From contig OU964919.1 of the NCBI GenBank assembly GCA_918807975.1, positions 40,431,824 through 40,495,823 on the forward strand: a stretch of 64,000 bases of DNA. The letters run 5' to 3'. Shown here piece after piece: positions 31,601-42,415 of this stretch (position 1 is its first letter; each line of letters begins with the position of its first letter). Origin of the DNA: Aplidium turbinatum (taxonomy: Eukaryota; Chordata; Ascidiacea; Aplousobranchia; Polyclinidae). The notes under the pieces were generated by a model, which was not told the DNA's origin, did not search any database, and saw only the letters and a list, made by a program, of their open reading frames with translations. The position numbers and the translations under genes were made by a program.

Positions 31601-34600
31601 TCAGTAGAGCCAGTTTTTGCAACCTTTGTTTACAGCTTCCAAAATAGACAAGATATTTTGAGTTATTTCAGGAATTTTATGATGCAACTGTTTTATTTTT
31701 TAAATGCAACTTTTTCCCAAGTATTTTGCCTTTTCGATTCAAATACAAGTTGAACAAAACATTTCCAAGTAAAATGTTTTGTTCAACTTGTATTTGTATT
31801 TGAATCATTGGCTTAAACTAAATAGGGAATTAAAAGTTTTTCAAGACTCTGAATGTGTCATAATTTTTTTTCTGCTACTACATTGAAACTCATGTAGGAC
31901 ATGGGACTACAATGAAATAAACTTGATTGGTTGCACTTGTCAACCAACTTTTACCATTTTTTTTGCGATGAATCCGTATCTGTGCTCGTGTGTTTTAACA
32001 GGCCTCGAAACTGAAGGTGGCCATGGCCGCGATTAACCTACAAAAACCGACATTTTGTCCGCCATGAAGTTCCGAGAAAATTTTACGCAAGCGGCCTTGT
32101 GAATAAAGTACTTTGCCACTTATAATCACAAAGGGTTAAAAAGCAGTCAAAGTACTCGATAAATCACAATACACCCTGTCTATGCTTAAATTGTTAACAT
32201 TATTGATTGACCAAGCAGCTGATGTCTGACATAAGCAGGATGCAAGTGACATCACACACACTTTATTGTTGCGATATATTCAGTCTTCGAAATTAACGTC
32301 GGCAAATGCATAAATGGCGCATTAGCGTCGGAAATAAAAATGCCTTGGCCACACGAGCGCTTATAAGGTTGGGGTTAGACATTCCTCCCAGTCGTTACGC
32401 CACAGCAATAGATTTGTTCCTCAGTCAACACCCTGATGGAGCTCTGCGAAAGAGGCGTGTGGATAGGTATCAAAGCCCGAAAGTCGCAAAACGTGGACGC
32501 TTCATTGCGAACTGCAAAGACTGTAGATTTACAGCTAAGCTATGAGCCTCTTGATGTTTCTGATGACGCGACAACCTCGTGCTCCGATACAGCATCTGAT
32601 GATTCCGATTCTGACAGCTAGTTCTTTATCAAACAGACTGTGTTGTTCGCAGTATCCCAATTGTGCCGAAATTATGTTAGTGTTTACGTAAATCGAGGCA
32701 ATCTTCTCGCAGGGAGCTATTAATTTGTTACAGGTACCTGGTTGAGCAATTAACGTTATTTTATGATAATTCAACGTTGCTAGATGTCGAATTAATGTAA
32801 AACAAACGTAAATTTCTTACTGGGCATTACGCAATATAACCCGCCGGGAAAATTAAATCGATTTGTGCTGACTCGAACGTTGAATCAACCCAAAATTAAC
32901 TTACTTTCCCCCCACCCGTGAGTTATTTAACGTGAATTACTGTAACAGCCTGCGACGTGAGCATCTTGCTGCTCGCTTTATCGCTACTTTTGGTATTATT
33001 ACATCACAACAAATCAAACAAGTGCGGTCGTGATAGACTACTCTAGTATATTTTTCGCTTTCCATTTTACATGTTTTGGTACAATTGTTTCGTAATAAAC
33101 GTTCACAGCAATTGCCGATGCAATTTCAACTTTTGTCGTTTGGCCTCGGCAACTCTTCTGCCGAAGTAAAAACGTGTTAATTTTGAAGACTGTATGTTGA
33201 TGCGTGTCGAAGTTCCGATGGCCGCCATGTGCTTGCGATTGGCCGCCGAATAGCTTGCTTCAGTCGGACACATTTGGCCGCCGGAAAAAAAAGTTGTTTC
33301 GAGGCCTGGTTTAGAACATCAATTTTTTTAAATTTACCCACTAAGATATTTTAAAAACTTAGCAACATTTATAAACTAATCTACCTTTGTTTTAAAATAT
33401 CCTATAATTTATCATTTTAAAGTTTCACGACACTTGTCATGTATACTGTAATAATGTTTTGAAACAAACAAAAAATAATGGTGAAATGCACATTGCTCAA
33501 GCCTTTATGGGCCAAACAGAAAACCTAAATGTCTTCTAAATGTAAAATTGTAATGTGTTAAAAATAAAGTAAGGCAATATTTGAAATCAGTGTCAATACA
33601 CTTAACGTAACGGTCATCTCTGAATACAATTTGCTGTTGACCAACGTGACTTACTGTAATATTCGTTTGGGTTACAAAAGTGTTAAAACCTCAGTCACCT
33701 ACTTTCATGGAAACACTTTCAGGGTCTCGACAACTGGCGCCATATGACCAGCAGTGCCTTGAAACTATTCACCTGCATTCTTGTGTGCATTTTCGGTGGC
33801 TTGTGTTAATATTAGAATTCCTTCACCTTTAAGCCTACACAAAATTCCATTTTCTTGCTTTTCAGGATTGCGCAGAAGCGTGGCGAAGGTGTTGCTGCTG
33901 AAGTTTACAGCAAGTTTGCACAAACGGACAAAAAGATATCCAAGAAAGAGAAGGATGATAGGTAAGTTAAAAGGAAAGATTGATGCTTGAACATTGAACA
34001 ATCTAGGTCGAATATTGACTTAGGCATTTAGCCCTTGAGAAAGTCCAACTTGAAAAAAAAACCCATACATGCAGAGACATTACAACATAAACTTGTCTTG
34101 TACACTAGTGTTACCCATAGATGAATGGATTGGTTTAGGCAGCAGAAGCGTATTTGCCAAATTTTTATGTTTTAGTTTGTAGCCTAATTGCTTTGAACAG
34201 TTTCCGTTTTTAGATAATGTTGCAATGAGGAGTTGATAAGTAAAGTTATGGGATTTTGGAATAGATTTATTGAACAAACATTGCTAGGCTATATATCTGA
34301 GAATGTCATTACAGGCGTTTCTTTGCTAAAAAACACACCTGGCAACTTTTATTTGACACCCTACTCTTGAGAAGGTAGTTTGGCATCCGGTACTCCCAAA
34401 AATCCTTGGTCTGCTGACAACTGAATATACTTGAGTGTAAAACTCTCTTGCTTTGCAGGATCTTGTGGAAAAAGAACGAAGTTGCAGAAGCGGAATCGAT
34501 GCAATTTTCTGTGTTTTACAGCAACTCGCTCTTCTTAATTTTGTTGGTCTTGATGTCTTTCTTCTTTTTTAAGAACTATGCTCCGATGATCAACTACGTC

Positions 34601-34660
34601 ATCACAATGTTAGGAGCAAGTGGAATCACGGCACTTCTGTCGACATCATCTAAAAATTAA
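25488..34660 (+). CDS. SSR3: Translocon-associated protein subunit gamma (TRAP-gamma), four exons
   Basis: SSR3 is a multipass ER membrane subunit of the TRAP complex, which sits at the Sec61 translocon and helps the entry and folding of secretory proteins. Coding exons are 25488-25620, 31206-31332, 33866-33961 and 34459-34660. All introns are GT-AG, the phases fit, and the total of 558 bases gives 185 residues, the same length as I recall for human SSR3. Conserved blocks include [57 protein letters not shown] and a C-terminal [12 protein letters not shown]. Four hydrophobic segments fit the known topology (about residues 28-48, 54-76, 134-154 and 158-178). The ATG context is CACTATGC. A poly(A) signal AATAAA lies at 34765-34770. 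Intron 1 (5.6 kb) carries LINE sequence and intron 2 a repeat element. The gene looks functional. Confidence 0.96.
26463..26590 (+). repeat. 5'-truncated tail of the LINE found at 26.9-31.0 kb
   Basis: It carries the same 3'-terminal sequence as the neighbouring LINE, in the opposite orientation: CTCCGCACTCATG, GCCTACACTGACCAAAG, then GGCCATCTTCGGAAACGAAG and an ATC-repeat tail. It is a dead-on-arrival copy in SSR3 intron 1. Confidence 0.8.
27163..29323 (-). pseudogene. LINE reverse transcriptase region, interrupted
   Basis: Minus-strand pieces follow in order: a linker (29323-28748) with [17 protein letters not shown], then [17 protein letters not shown] (28692-28498), [20 protein letters not shown] and [19 protein letters not shown] (28437-28171), [20 protein letters not shown] and the catalytic LLYADDCAL (28190-27501), and a C-terminal segment [20 protein letters not shown] (27633-27163). 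Neighbouring pieces are in different frames, so several frameshifts separate them. The order and completeness show a once intact ORF. Confidence 0.8.
29456..30223 (-). CDS. LINE endonuclease domain (APE type)
   Basis: The frame reads [14 protein letters not shown], then [47 protein letters not shown] and [16 protein letters not shown], which are the standard apurinic-type endonuclease blocks including the SETR and GDFNARVG catalytic motifs. The frame ends with a stop at 29456 where relatives read on (the next frame continues [12 protein letters not shown]), consistent with a nonsense change in a once longer ORF. It is antisense to SSR3. Confidence 0.85.
   Translation of the reverse strand: MGIPSRGQKNKRKFYSLKIASWNVRTLLDNPNSNRPARRTALVARELARYNIDIAALSETRFADSGHLSEIGGGYTIFWSGRSINERRESGVGFAIKSLHVKKLTKLLNEVNDRLMSMQLPLGKNNATLISAYAPTMTNNTDAKAKFYEELDYLIASIPKSEKLFILGDFNARVGCEHQVWNGIIGKHGIGKCNSNGLLLLKTCTTHGLAITNTMFRLPTRNISWMHPRSKHWHLIDYVITRAKDKHDVRVTKAM
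31206..31332 (+). CDS. SSR3: SSR3 coding exon 2
   Basis: It encodes [18 protein letters not shown] to NNKFQLKHK. The acceptor is TAATCAG and the donor GTAAGC at 31333. The phases (1 in, 2 out) agree with exons 1 and 3. Confidence 0.94.
31736..31806 (+). repeat. Near-perfect hairpin in SSR3 intron 2
   Basis: Arm 31736-31764 (GATTCAAATACAAGTTGAAC then AAAACATTT) pairs with 31771-31806, which has one extra AAATAC unit; the loop is CCAAGT. It could be a tiny palindromic element or a foldback transcript. Confidence 0.75.
31999..33308. mobile_element. Inverted-repeat DNA element (CAGGCCTCGAAAC ends) in SSR3 intron 2
   Basis: The left end is CAGGCCTCGAAACTGAAG and the right end AAAGTTGTTTCGAGGCCTG. 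GGCCGCC-type blocks lie inside both ends (32020-32065 and 33220-33285). The CAG start suggests hAT. The flanks (TGTTTTAA and GTTTAGAA) agree only partly, so the target duplication is not proven. No transposase is recognised; the frame at 32306-32545 has no known domain. Confidence 0.6.
33866..33961 (+). CDS. SSR3: SSR3 coding exon 3
   Basis: It encodes [20 protein letters not shown] to SKKEKDDR, the cytosolic loop. The acceptor is TTGCTTTTCAG and the donor GTAAGT at 33962. Confidence 0.95.
34459..34660 (+). CDS. SSR3: SSR3 coding exon 4 (terminal)
   Basis: It encodes [20 protein letters not shown] to the stop after TSSKN, with the last two membrane segments. The acceptor is TTGCTTTGCAG. Confidence 0.96.
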
Positions 34661-34764
34661 TGTTCAAAAATGAAGCAAAATGAACTCCATTTTATAAAAA
34701 CGTGTATCGCTTTGTGATCACCGTCTACATATGAAGCAGACATGATACCGAGAATTAGGTTGGG

Positions 34765-34770
34765 AATAAA
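34765..34770 (+). terminator. SSR3 polyadenylation signal
   Basis: AATAAA lies 105 bases after the SSR3 stop codon and is followed by a T/G-rich stretch (TTGTGTGGCTTGTCT). Confidence 0.7.
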
Positions 34771-36662
34771 AGAAAATATTGTGTGGCTTGTCTCATTCCG
34801 TTATTTATCACATCAGTGTTGGAATTGTACATCTCGCTGAGGTTACTGCTTTGAGACCCAGACAGCAAATCAGTCGTTTTTTACATTGATTCCACGTCTG
34901 GCGAGAACAAAAAAAGTGTCGAACTTTTTCAAAATCAAATGTGGATCTCAGCGCTTCTCTCTGCGGTTTGCTGTTTCTCGGAGTCTCGAAAAACATTGTG
35001 GGCAAACAAATTCTTACGGTAACTGGCGGCATTGAGTTTTTGATACACCTCCATGTCAAACTACCGTAGCCTACTAACTTTTCGACGCACCTAGTAATGA
35101 TTTGATAGCCCAGTACTGAATAAAAATTCTACTAAAAGTTAAAATTGTTTAAAGTCTTTAGCCTATTAATACTACAATTGTATTTTCTCCGTCCATATTT
35201 CCTATTGGAAATAGGTAGACTGTTAGTGATAAAATAATCAGTGTTTCTCCACAACCCATTTGTTTGCAACAACCAAACGTGTCAATTATTGCTTACAGCT
35301 GAATAAATCTCACTATTGAATCACAACCACAGGTTGCAGTGAAGCACGTCCAAGTCATTTGATCAATCTTGCTGCTGCATGGTGAATGCCGACACCACCT
35401 TGAAAAATTTCTGTTGTAGGCTAACGTGAAATTACTCCGTGGCACGAAACAGCTTAATTCGCTTTCGGGATTTTGCTCTATTTCGGTACCACAAACCTAA
35501 GTTGTTTCTGATAGAACACAAGGAAAAAAAATAGGCAATGTCAACCAACGGGTGTGAGGACTAGCGACGCTCCCCCGCAACTCCACGGTAGTCTACATTT
35601 ATAATTGCACAAAAAAGCCTTCTTTAGCATAGCCTGCTTTGTAGTTGCATTGGAGGCTTTTACCTCATGCAGGCTTGTCCTGTGGCCGAAATTGTCAAGG
35701 CTAAGTTTCCGCTTTTGTCGTTGCTTGTATATTTTTGTTCAATCGCTGTCTTAAAATGTATTGTCCGACGCCCCGAGAATTGCACCACTGTTAATTGATT
35801 TAGCCGTTTCTTGGCCAACAAAGTCGGACATATTTCTTTCAAAAATTTCTGGGAGAGGCTCCCATCGGGGTGCTTTTGTGTCCATAGGCTTCTAGCCTAT
35901 ATCAGAAGGCGGTGTCTTAAAACAAACACATGTAGTTCCCTTGAACTTATCAAATATTTGCCCCCCCCCCATTTTTTGCCATAATAAAAGCCAAATATTT
36001 GCCATCCTATCTGGCTACGCCACTGTGTAGTCTATTATTATGTCAGCTACATTTTTTCGTAAAGCTGATTTCGTATCGTGTTAAGAGTCTTATCAAAACT
36101 TATTATTACCAAAGTTAAAGGTAGGCTAAAAATTATTGTTTTGTGCAAGCAAGAGCCCTAAAAAAGAAGCTTTTGTTGAATTTTGAATGGCTTTCCAAGT
36201 ATTCACGACCAGACTGGGTTCTGAAAGAAAATAAACTAAGAGAGTCGTACTTTATTAGCAGTTAGTGAAAATTTGGTTTTTGCAACAAATAGTGTGGGGG
36301 TAATTTGGAAAACAAAATGTAAAATTGAACATACTGCCAGTAATTTAGAGGTGAGAGAAAGTGAGATGTTTGTTTATTTGCCTTTCAAATTAGAGTCGAG
36401 AAAGAACACGTATATAGGCCTAATACCGTAATTAGGGCCATTTTTATTTTGACCTAAAAAAATTTTTTTTGACTTCATTTTTATGAAATTTTGGCCTATC
36501 GAAATTGCTTATTTGTAGAAGGTACAGTATTCTTCCTTGAATTACCAAAACATAATATTTTGTCGATTTCAGACCCAAACGTAATATTTTGTCGAAAAGT
36601 CAAGGTGTTTTATTAATTATAAAAAGTGCGTCGTGTTATTTGGCAATAGGAAAATCTGTAGC
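34771..36662. other. Intergenic region with decayed repeats
   Basis: No gene is visible. Bases 34858-34900 (CCCAGACAGCAAATCAGTCG...TTACATTGATTCCACGTCTGG) resemble the palindromic element at 49.94 kb. Bases 36012-36024 (GGCTACGCCACTG) are a leftover hAT end of the family seen at 9982-10423. Confidence 0.4.
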
Positions 36663-37090
36663 CTATAGGGGAGAACCTCCATCATTGGGACGATTCTACA
36701 ATGGGACACTTGGTCTTCCACGCTTGGTTGATCAAGCGAGCACAACGTATATGACGAATTTCAATTCGCCATGTAGTCTATAGCTTGTACCAACAGTGGG
36801 ATCCTTCAATTTGCATGCATGGCTGTGGCTGGTTTGTTAAAGAAAGTGTGTTTTTTGATACCCAAAGTAAAAAAAGACAAGTCACTTGTCTTGAAGATAT
36901 TTTTGTACATACTTGGCGAAGCAGGTTGAAAAAACATGGTGGCATAGACTATATGTCTGGCAGCTCTTAGGACAAAACGTTGTTGTCAGTGACGTAGTCT
37001 TTAAGAAATTAGCTGATTTTTTTGCATTTGCGGATGGCATCTTACAATGGGACAGCAGGTCTTGCCCATCAATGGGACATTGTAAATCAA

Positions 37091-37260
37091 CTCGACTTAT
37101 TCGTAAAAAGGGAAACACAGATCCTTTAACTATAAAAACTGCTGTTGAAAAAGCAATACAACCCGAAAAAATAGACCTGTAGCAAGAGAATTTGACATAC
37201 CAAGCCAAACATTGAAAAACTGGGTTGGCGCATACAAAAGAGCCCAAGCAAATAATGATC
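37091..37260 (+). pseudogene. Pogo/pipsqueak-type HTH remnant
   Basis: The sequence reads LIRKKGNTDPLTIKTAVEKA in one frame, then after a frame change RPVAREFDIPSQTLKNWVGA. This is the psq/CENP-B N-terminal DNA-binding helix-turn-helix pattern (VAREFGIP.TL..W). It is cut off by the palindromic element at 37261. Confidence 0.65.
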
Positions 37261-37858
37261 TTAAAGGGCGGGGAAACCCAAATTAACTTTGCAAGTTTTT
37301 TGTTTCATCGTGATGTCATTGTGTACAACATGCGTTTTAGCAATAAAAAAATCCAAATTTTGTTGCCCTCGTCTCGCTAGGGCCGCTTTTGTTTGATACC
37401 CGTTTGCGAGGTCTCGTTGCGCATCAAGCTGTGATTCTGTTCTCTGTGACGTCACAAGGTACATATAGTTGTGGCCAAAAGTTTAAGACCAGACTTGATT
37501 TATGACGATTTTTGCATTACTTCAAAATACTGCATCAGATATAAGATGATGCATAAAGATGATGCAACTGAAACAATATATGATGCAGTATTTTGAAGTA
37601 ATGCAAAAATCGTCATAAATCAAGTCTGGTCTTAAAGTTTTGGCCACAACTATATGTACCTTGTGACGTCACAGCGAACAGAATCACAGCTTGATGCGCG
37701 CGAGACCTCGCAAACGGGTATCAAACAAAAGCGGCCTTAGCGAGACGAGGGAAACAAAATTTGGATTTTTTTTTTGCTAAACCGCATGTTGTACACAATG
37801 ACATCATGCTGAAACAAAAAACTCGCAAAAAGTGAATTTGGGTTTCCCCGCCCTTTAA
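37261..37858. mobile_element. Palindromic TTAA-inserted element (piggyBac-like MITE), copy 1
   Basis: The element 37265-37854 (590 bp) is flanked by TTAA (37261-37264 and 37855-37858). The ends are AGGGCGGGGAAACCC and its complement. The two halves are near-perfect reverse complements over almost the full length. The middle (TAGTTGTGGCCAAAA...) resembles Tc1-type inverted termini, so a small Tc1-like element may be nested in each arm. It contains TGACGTCA motifs. There is no coding content. Confidence 0.9.
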
Positions 37859-38214
37859 AAGCAATCTAAGTTTTCAACCTCATTATTATGGTGTCAAAAA
37901 GATTTTGCATGATGAAGATGAGAAAAATTTAGAAAACTTTAAAAATGCACTACAGTAAATATAATCAATAACAAAGTGAATATCAAGTTTATAACATGCA
38001 TTTACACAGATAATAAATTGTGTCCCATTGCTAGAAATTGCCTGTCCCAATGGTGGAGCCAGATTCAACAATGGGACGTTTTGAGTAACCTTTAAAAACT
38101 GCGCGTTATTTCTAAACTACTGGAGATAATGAAATTAAACCAAGTGTTATTTGAAAAAAAATGCATTGGCATAAGTGTTGTAAAAAAAAGCACTGTATTT
38201 CGTTACAGAATTTC

Positions 38215-38756
38215 AAAAAATTGTAGCTTTCTCATTTCAGCTCGGATTTTAACAATTTTGCCATAGTTGGAAAGCACGATTATATATCTACCCTAATCAA
38301 TTAAACACAAGCACAAAGTAAGTACTAGCACTGTGGTACTAGCAAGAAGGATTATTTACCGAGTAAGAAGGACTATTTACCGATCACAGCAAACTGGGGT
38401 GGCTGATACTGAATAAGGATCGATTCGCCTTTACAATGCATTGGAAAAAAAGTGTCGCCGAGGGGCTACATTTGAACGACGATTGCCCGTTTCGAAGATA
38501 AGATATAAACCTGAAACTTTTCGGGTGCATAAAGCAAGACATACTCTTTTAGTTTGCAAAGGATTAATGATTTTATTGTAAAAATTAAATTGCTGAGAAT
38601 CGGTACAAGTTGGTGAAGTTTAAGTTATCACAAGATAAAGCTAGTAGGCCTACCGGTATTTACTTTGTACTTGTGTTTAATTGATTCGGGTAAATATATA
38701 ATCGTGCTTTCCAACGATGGCAAAATTGTTAAAATCCGACCCGAAATGGGGGTAAC
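38215..38756. repeat. Inverted-repeat family Q, left part
   Basis: Bases 38225-38330 (CTCATTTCAGCTCGGATTTT, then ACAATTTTGCCATAGTTGG) are mirrored at 38670-38756. The internal part (38400-38620, GATCGATTCGCC...GAACGACGATTGC...GTGCATAAAGCAAGACATAC) recurs at 43337-43435 and 45254-45470. The hAT element at 38765 sits at its right edge. Confidence 0.65.
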
Positions 38757-38852
38757 GCCTAGAACAGTGGTCGGCAACCTTTTTTTAACAAAAGAGCGAT
38801 TCTGTTACATATTTTGGCAGAAATGACCAGCTGAGAGCCACAAAACGTAATA

Positions 38853-39165
38853 GGCAGCCGTAGCCGAGTGGTTAGCGCGTTGGGCTCGCAGTCGAGAGCC
38901 TGCATGTTCGACTCCAGCCACCCGCACTTGCTGTTGTTTCTCTGGGCAAGAAACTTTACGATAATTGCCTCTACCTAGTGATCGATTTCGAGTAATGGGT
39001 AGTACCAAATTTAAGTCATAAGTCGAGTAGACAACCGGAAACAGACATTGCCGTCGGCTGCAGCGTGGGTCAGGTGTATGTCGGAAGGCGTACACCGATG
39101 CATAGCGCTCAAGTCCGCTTTCCCGCAATGCAGGATAAAGATAAACAAACAAACAAACAAAAATA
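38853..39165 (+). repeat. tRNA-derived SINE, full head, ACAA tail
   Basis: It begins GGCAGCCGTAGCCGAGTGGT (box A), then GTTCGACTCC (box B), followed by a family-specific body and a (AAAC)n tail at 39141-39163. It is the longer of two copies of one family here. Confidence 0.85.
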
Positions 39166-39550
39166 TGTGTTTCAAGTAGATCAGACCACAGTTTCTTTGC
39201 TACCGAACAATTCTTTTTTATGCCGTCATCTCTATCTGTGTACGGCTTTCCTCGCTTACAATCTATTGAGCTACCACAAAACTAGCAGCATTGGTGTGGC
39301 ATGGGGCTGTTTTCCATTTATAGAAAGCTTCCTTACTCTGCTCCGATCTTTGCATAAGTTCCAACACTGCCTACTTTACCTAATCTCCAAAATGGGATAA
39401 TGTGCAGCAAAATTAATGCTCTATGGCTGTTCTGACAGTGCCTTTTGAAGTCATTTATTTTGGGATGTTTTCCCACATAGGCAATTAAGCATGCAGATAT
39501 GCTAACATCATTTGCATTGAATGCAAAGTTCATGTTTATGTCCAATTGTC

Positions 39551-39836
39551 CATCTTTGTTTGTTTGTTTGTTTGTTTATCTTTATCCTGCATTGCGGGAA
39601 AGCGGACTTGAGCGCTATGCATCGGTGTACGCCTTCCGACATACACCTGACCCACGCTGCAGCCGACGGCAATGTCTGTTTCCGATTGTCTACTGTACTT
39701 ATGACTTAAATTTGGTACTACCCATTACTCGAAATCGATCACTAGGTAGAGGCAATTATCGTAAAGTTTCTTGCCCAGAGAAACAACAGCAAGTGCGGGT
39801 GGCTGGAGTCGAACATGCTGAGTAACATCTTTGTTT
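39551..39836 (-). repeat. tRNA-derived SINE, 5'-truncated inverted copy
   Basis: It has the same body as the SINE at 38853-39165 but lies on the minus strand, with the tail as TTTG repeats at the left, and is cut within the tRNA head. CATCTTTGTTT occurs at both borders (39551-39561 and 39826-39836), an 11-bp target duplication. Confidence 0.82.
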
Positions 39837-40186
39837 TTGCCTAAGACTTTTTTATTTTTTATTTGTGCATGGCTACTGATAAAAAAGGGTATGCTGTTCA
39901 CGCCAAAAGCTGTAAACTGACCTGATAAAGTCAAAACTTGAATAACAAAAATTGTAAAAAATCTACTATTTTCTGACAGAATATCATTCGATCAGAGTTG
40001 GCTCATTGCTACATCATCTTGCACAACTAGTAAACAACGTTTCGATGCCGTTTTTTTTTTTTTCATTATCACAGTCGAACGCATAGGCTATACCAAATCA
40101 TGTCAAATCTGGGGGGAGCCGCTTCAGAGGAGCTAAAGAGCCGCATGCGGCTCCGGAGCCGCAGGTCGCCGACCACTGGCCTAGAA

Positions 40187-40465
40187 CATCACACAACTAA
40201 GGCGAAAGAGAAAATTGAAAAAAGAAAACTAGATGCAAAATTAAACATCTCGCTTTTCCTTTCATCACAAGTATAAAAGTAACTACTTTCAATTCTTTCA
40301 TTTTCGCAAACCATCATTTTTTCCCGATTAGTTTTCTTTTTTCAATTTCTCTTTCGCCTGAGTTGTGTGATGTTCTAGGTTTTTCCCGAAATGAGAAAGC
40401 TACAGCACTTTCAGTGGAAGGACTATTTATCGATCACAGCAAACAAGGGGTGGCTTATATTGAAG
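40187..40465. repeat. Family Q, inverted piece
   Basis: Bases 40187-40250 (ATCACACAACTAAGGCGAAA, then GAGAAAATTG) are mirrored at 40325-40375, and 40385-40460 (ATGAGAAAGCTACA..., TTATCGATCACAGCAAAC) matches 38340-38400. Confidence 0.6.
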
Positions 40466-41858
40466 AATGATTGCTGGGCCGGATTAAGGGTTTATGTGGC
40501 TCTGGGCTGAGCTGAAAGTGGGGGCCCTTATCAAGTGACATTTTTCGCTAAAAAGGTTATCGATCAATGACGCTAAAAGCATTTCTCAGCAGCTGGGGGC
40601 TCCGCTTCCAAACCCCGAGTTGTGTGTATTGTGTAGTTGGTACTGTGCTTTTGCTGCGATTGGGATCGAAAAAAGCGGTTAAACAGGAACATTATTTTTA
40701 GAACAACAAAATGACATAACTCGTTTAATGCTGAGTTTATTAGAGGAGCGCAAACTCTCGCCACTATTCTCTAGGTACGCCACTGTTCTCTAGTTGTTCT
40801 TTTGAAAACAAAACCAGTCATTTTAGAGCAGATCAACAAACGTATCCGTTTGTGAGATAGGCTATCACTGTTCAAAGTGAACTCGATCCTTTCTCCACAA
40901 TTTTTAGTGGCAACACTTTCAATACAAATTGCTTATAGGCGATTATTGATGTACTGTACTGTACGATAACACATTCATTTTGTGTAATACTGTACTGTTC
41001 AAAACAAACAATTTTGCCCCAAGAAAATTGTGAGGGAAAACCTGGTTAACTTTCAATAGTATTTTTTCGGAAAAGACTCGTTTTCTGGTTGAAAAGCAAA
41101 TTTAGCAATTACAATAAACTTTTAGTGCTTGGTGTGAATGGTGTCGACTACTTAAAACACAAAACTGTTGAGATACAGAGCGATCAAAGTAAGCTTAATC
41201 GTTTCACAAAAAACTAAACGTTTGTTTTTGGCAGTGGCGTAGCCAGAAATTTTTTTTTGGGGGGGAGCAAATATTTGATGAATTGAAGAGAACAACAACG
41301 TGTTCCCTTCAACAACATGAACTGGATTTAAGCCATCGCTATTTGATGTGCAGTGGCGTATCCTGGTGGGTTGAGCAAGGGAAGCAATGAAAGTGGTGGG
41401 GGGTTGGAGCGTACCGAAGGCACGCGTATTCTAGGTGGGTCCGAGGGCATGCCCTCCGGAAAATTTTTGAAAAATTACACTCAAATAATGGATTATAGCG
41501 CTTTCTGGAAACACAAATTAGTTCAAAGAAACGTAAATCGCGTAAACTTTGCACGATTTACGATTTGCAAAATTTATTGGTGTGTTTCTGTGTGTCTAAA
41601 ACAAGTCCTGGGAAGTGTTAATAGCCAGATGTCTTGAAAAACGTTATAAATTTCTACAAATTTTATTACATTTTCAACAAAGGGCTCAACTTCGGAATTC
41701 AAACCTGGAAAATTTGGGGGAGGGGCCATGGTCCCTTTCGCCCCCCCCCCCCCCCCCCCTGGCTCCGCTTATGGTTTTTGGCCGCAACTTTATCTTTATG
41801 TATGAACTGTGAATTGTTTGTCATTTTGTTTGCTGCCTTAGAAAATTGTTCACATCAA

Positions 41859-42383
41859 CTAAAAAAGACGCTTTCTTGCTTTTCTCGCGGCAAAATCGCT
41901 GATCGATTCTTCAAAATTCAATGAATCCAAAATATCGTGTTCAATGCTTAGAAGCGAAAGATTCGAAACTCGCTCTTGCTGCGAAGAATTTCGAACTTCG
42001 TTTTTGATTGTCTTTAATTTTGAAAAAGATCTTTCTCCGCTGCAGTTGGAGACCATCATACAAAAATACATTCGCAGAGCAACGAAGACAGTGGGAAAGG
42101 TTTCAACGCACCTGTTTTCCCTTAGAAGTAAAAACATGTTGAGCTCAACACTGTCTTCCACTTTGTGTTTATCAGGGTTTTCTGAGGCTTCTTTTCCACC
42201 ATCAGCAGTTTTCACTTTGAAAAATTCTGCAAAATGAACTGTTTTAGTTGGACAATTGGCTTCGAAAACCATGGGATATTTCTTCATCAATGCAACAGTA
42301 GCTTGATGAGCCTCGCTAGGGCTAAGATCCGTCAGTTTTAAAATGAAACCAAATTTACTTTCGACGTCACGGTATGCTTTCAA
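41859..42383 (-). CDS. hAT transposase (ZMYM-like), C-terminal part
   Basis: An open frame of 174 residues. It includes MKAYRDVESKFGFILKLTDL, then ELNMFLLLRENRCVETFPTV, the dimerisation block NCSGERSFSKLKTIKNEVRN with QERVSNLSLLSIEHDIL, and a basic C-terminus. This is the C-terminal half typical of hAT proteins related to ZMYM1 and 52K repressor. Upstream pieces of the same protein continue on the minus strand (42416-42628 and 42730-42900), so the coding region is longer but broken. Confidence 0.8.
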   Translation of the reverse strand: MKAYRDVESKFGFILKLTDLSPSEAHQATVALMKKYPMVFEANCPTKTVHFAEFFKVKTADGGKEASENPDKHKVEDSVELNMFLLLRENRCVETFPTVFVALRMYFCMMVSNCSGERSFSKLKTIKNEVRNSSQQERVSNLSLLSIEHDILDSLNFEESISDFAARKARKRLF

Positions 42384-42415
42384 ACGCTTATCCAGTTCTG
42401 CAGATAGTTTGTCAA

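Larger units (their letters stand above)
36663..38080 (+). mobile_element. Pogo-like DNA element with GGGAC repeats, interrupted by a palindromic element
   Basis: It starts with TAGGGGAGAACCTCCATCAT and carries repeated ATGGGAC or GTCCCAT motifs on both sides (36686-36705, 37045-37080, 38020-38075). A helix-turn-helix remnant lies at 37091-37260 and a TTAA-inserted palindrome at 37265-37854. The GGGGAGAAC start resembles the ends of the 3.5-11.5 kb element. The right end is not sharply defined. Confidence 0.5.
38757..40186. mobile_element. hAT element (CAGTGGTCGGC family) with two SINEs inside
   Basis: The element 38765-40178 (1414 bp) is flanked by the exact 8-bp duplication GCCTAGAA (38757-38764 and 40179-40186). 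The ends are CAGTGGTCGGCAACC and GGTCGCCGACCACTG. A GGAGCCGC/GCATGCGGCTCC block lies inside the right end. Two SINE copies in opposite orientation are nested in it. Confidence 0.92.

Noticed and set aside
31991-33316. 8-bp target duplication of the element in SSR3 intron 2
   Set aside because: TGTTTTAA and GTTTAGAA agree at only about half of the positions, so no duplication is claimed.
38853-38930. Possible tRNA gene
   Set aside because: The A and B boxes are the head of a SINE with a family-specific body and an (AAAC)n tail, and a second truncated copy lies nearby.
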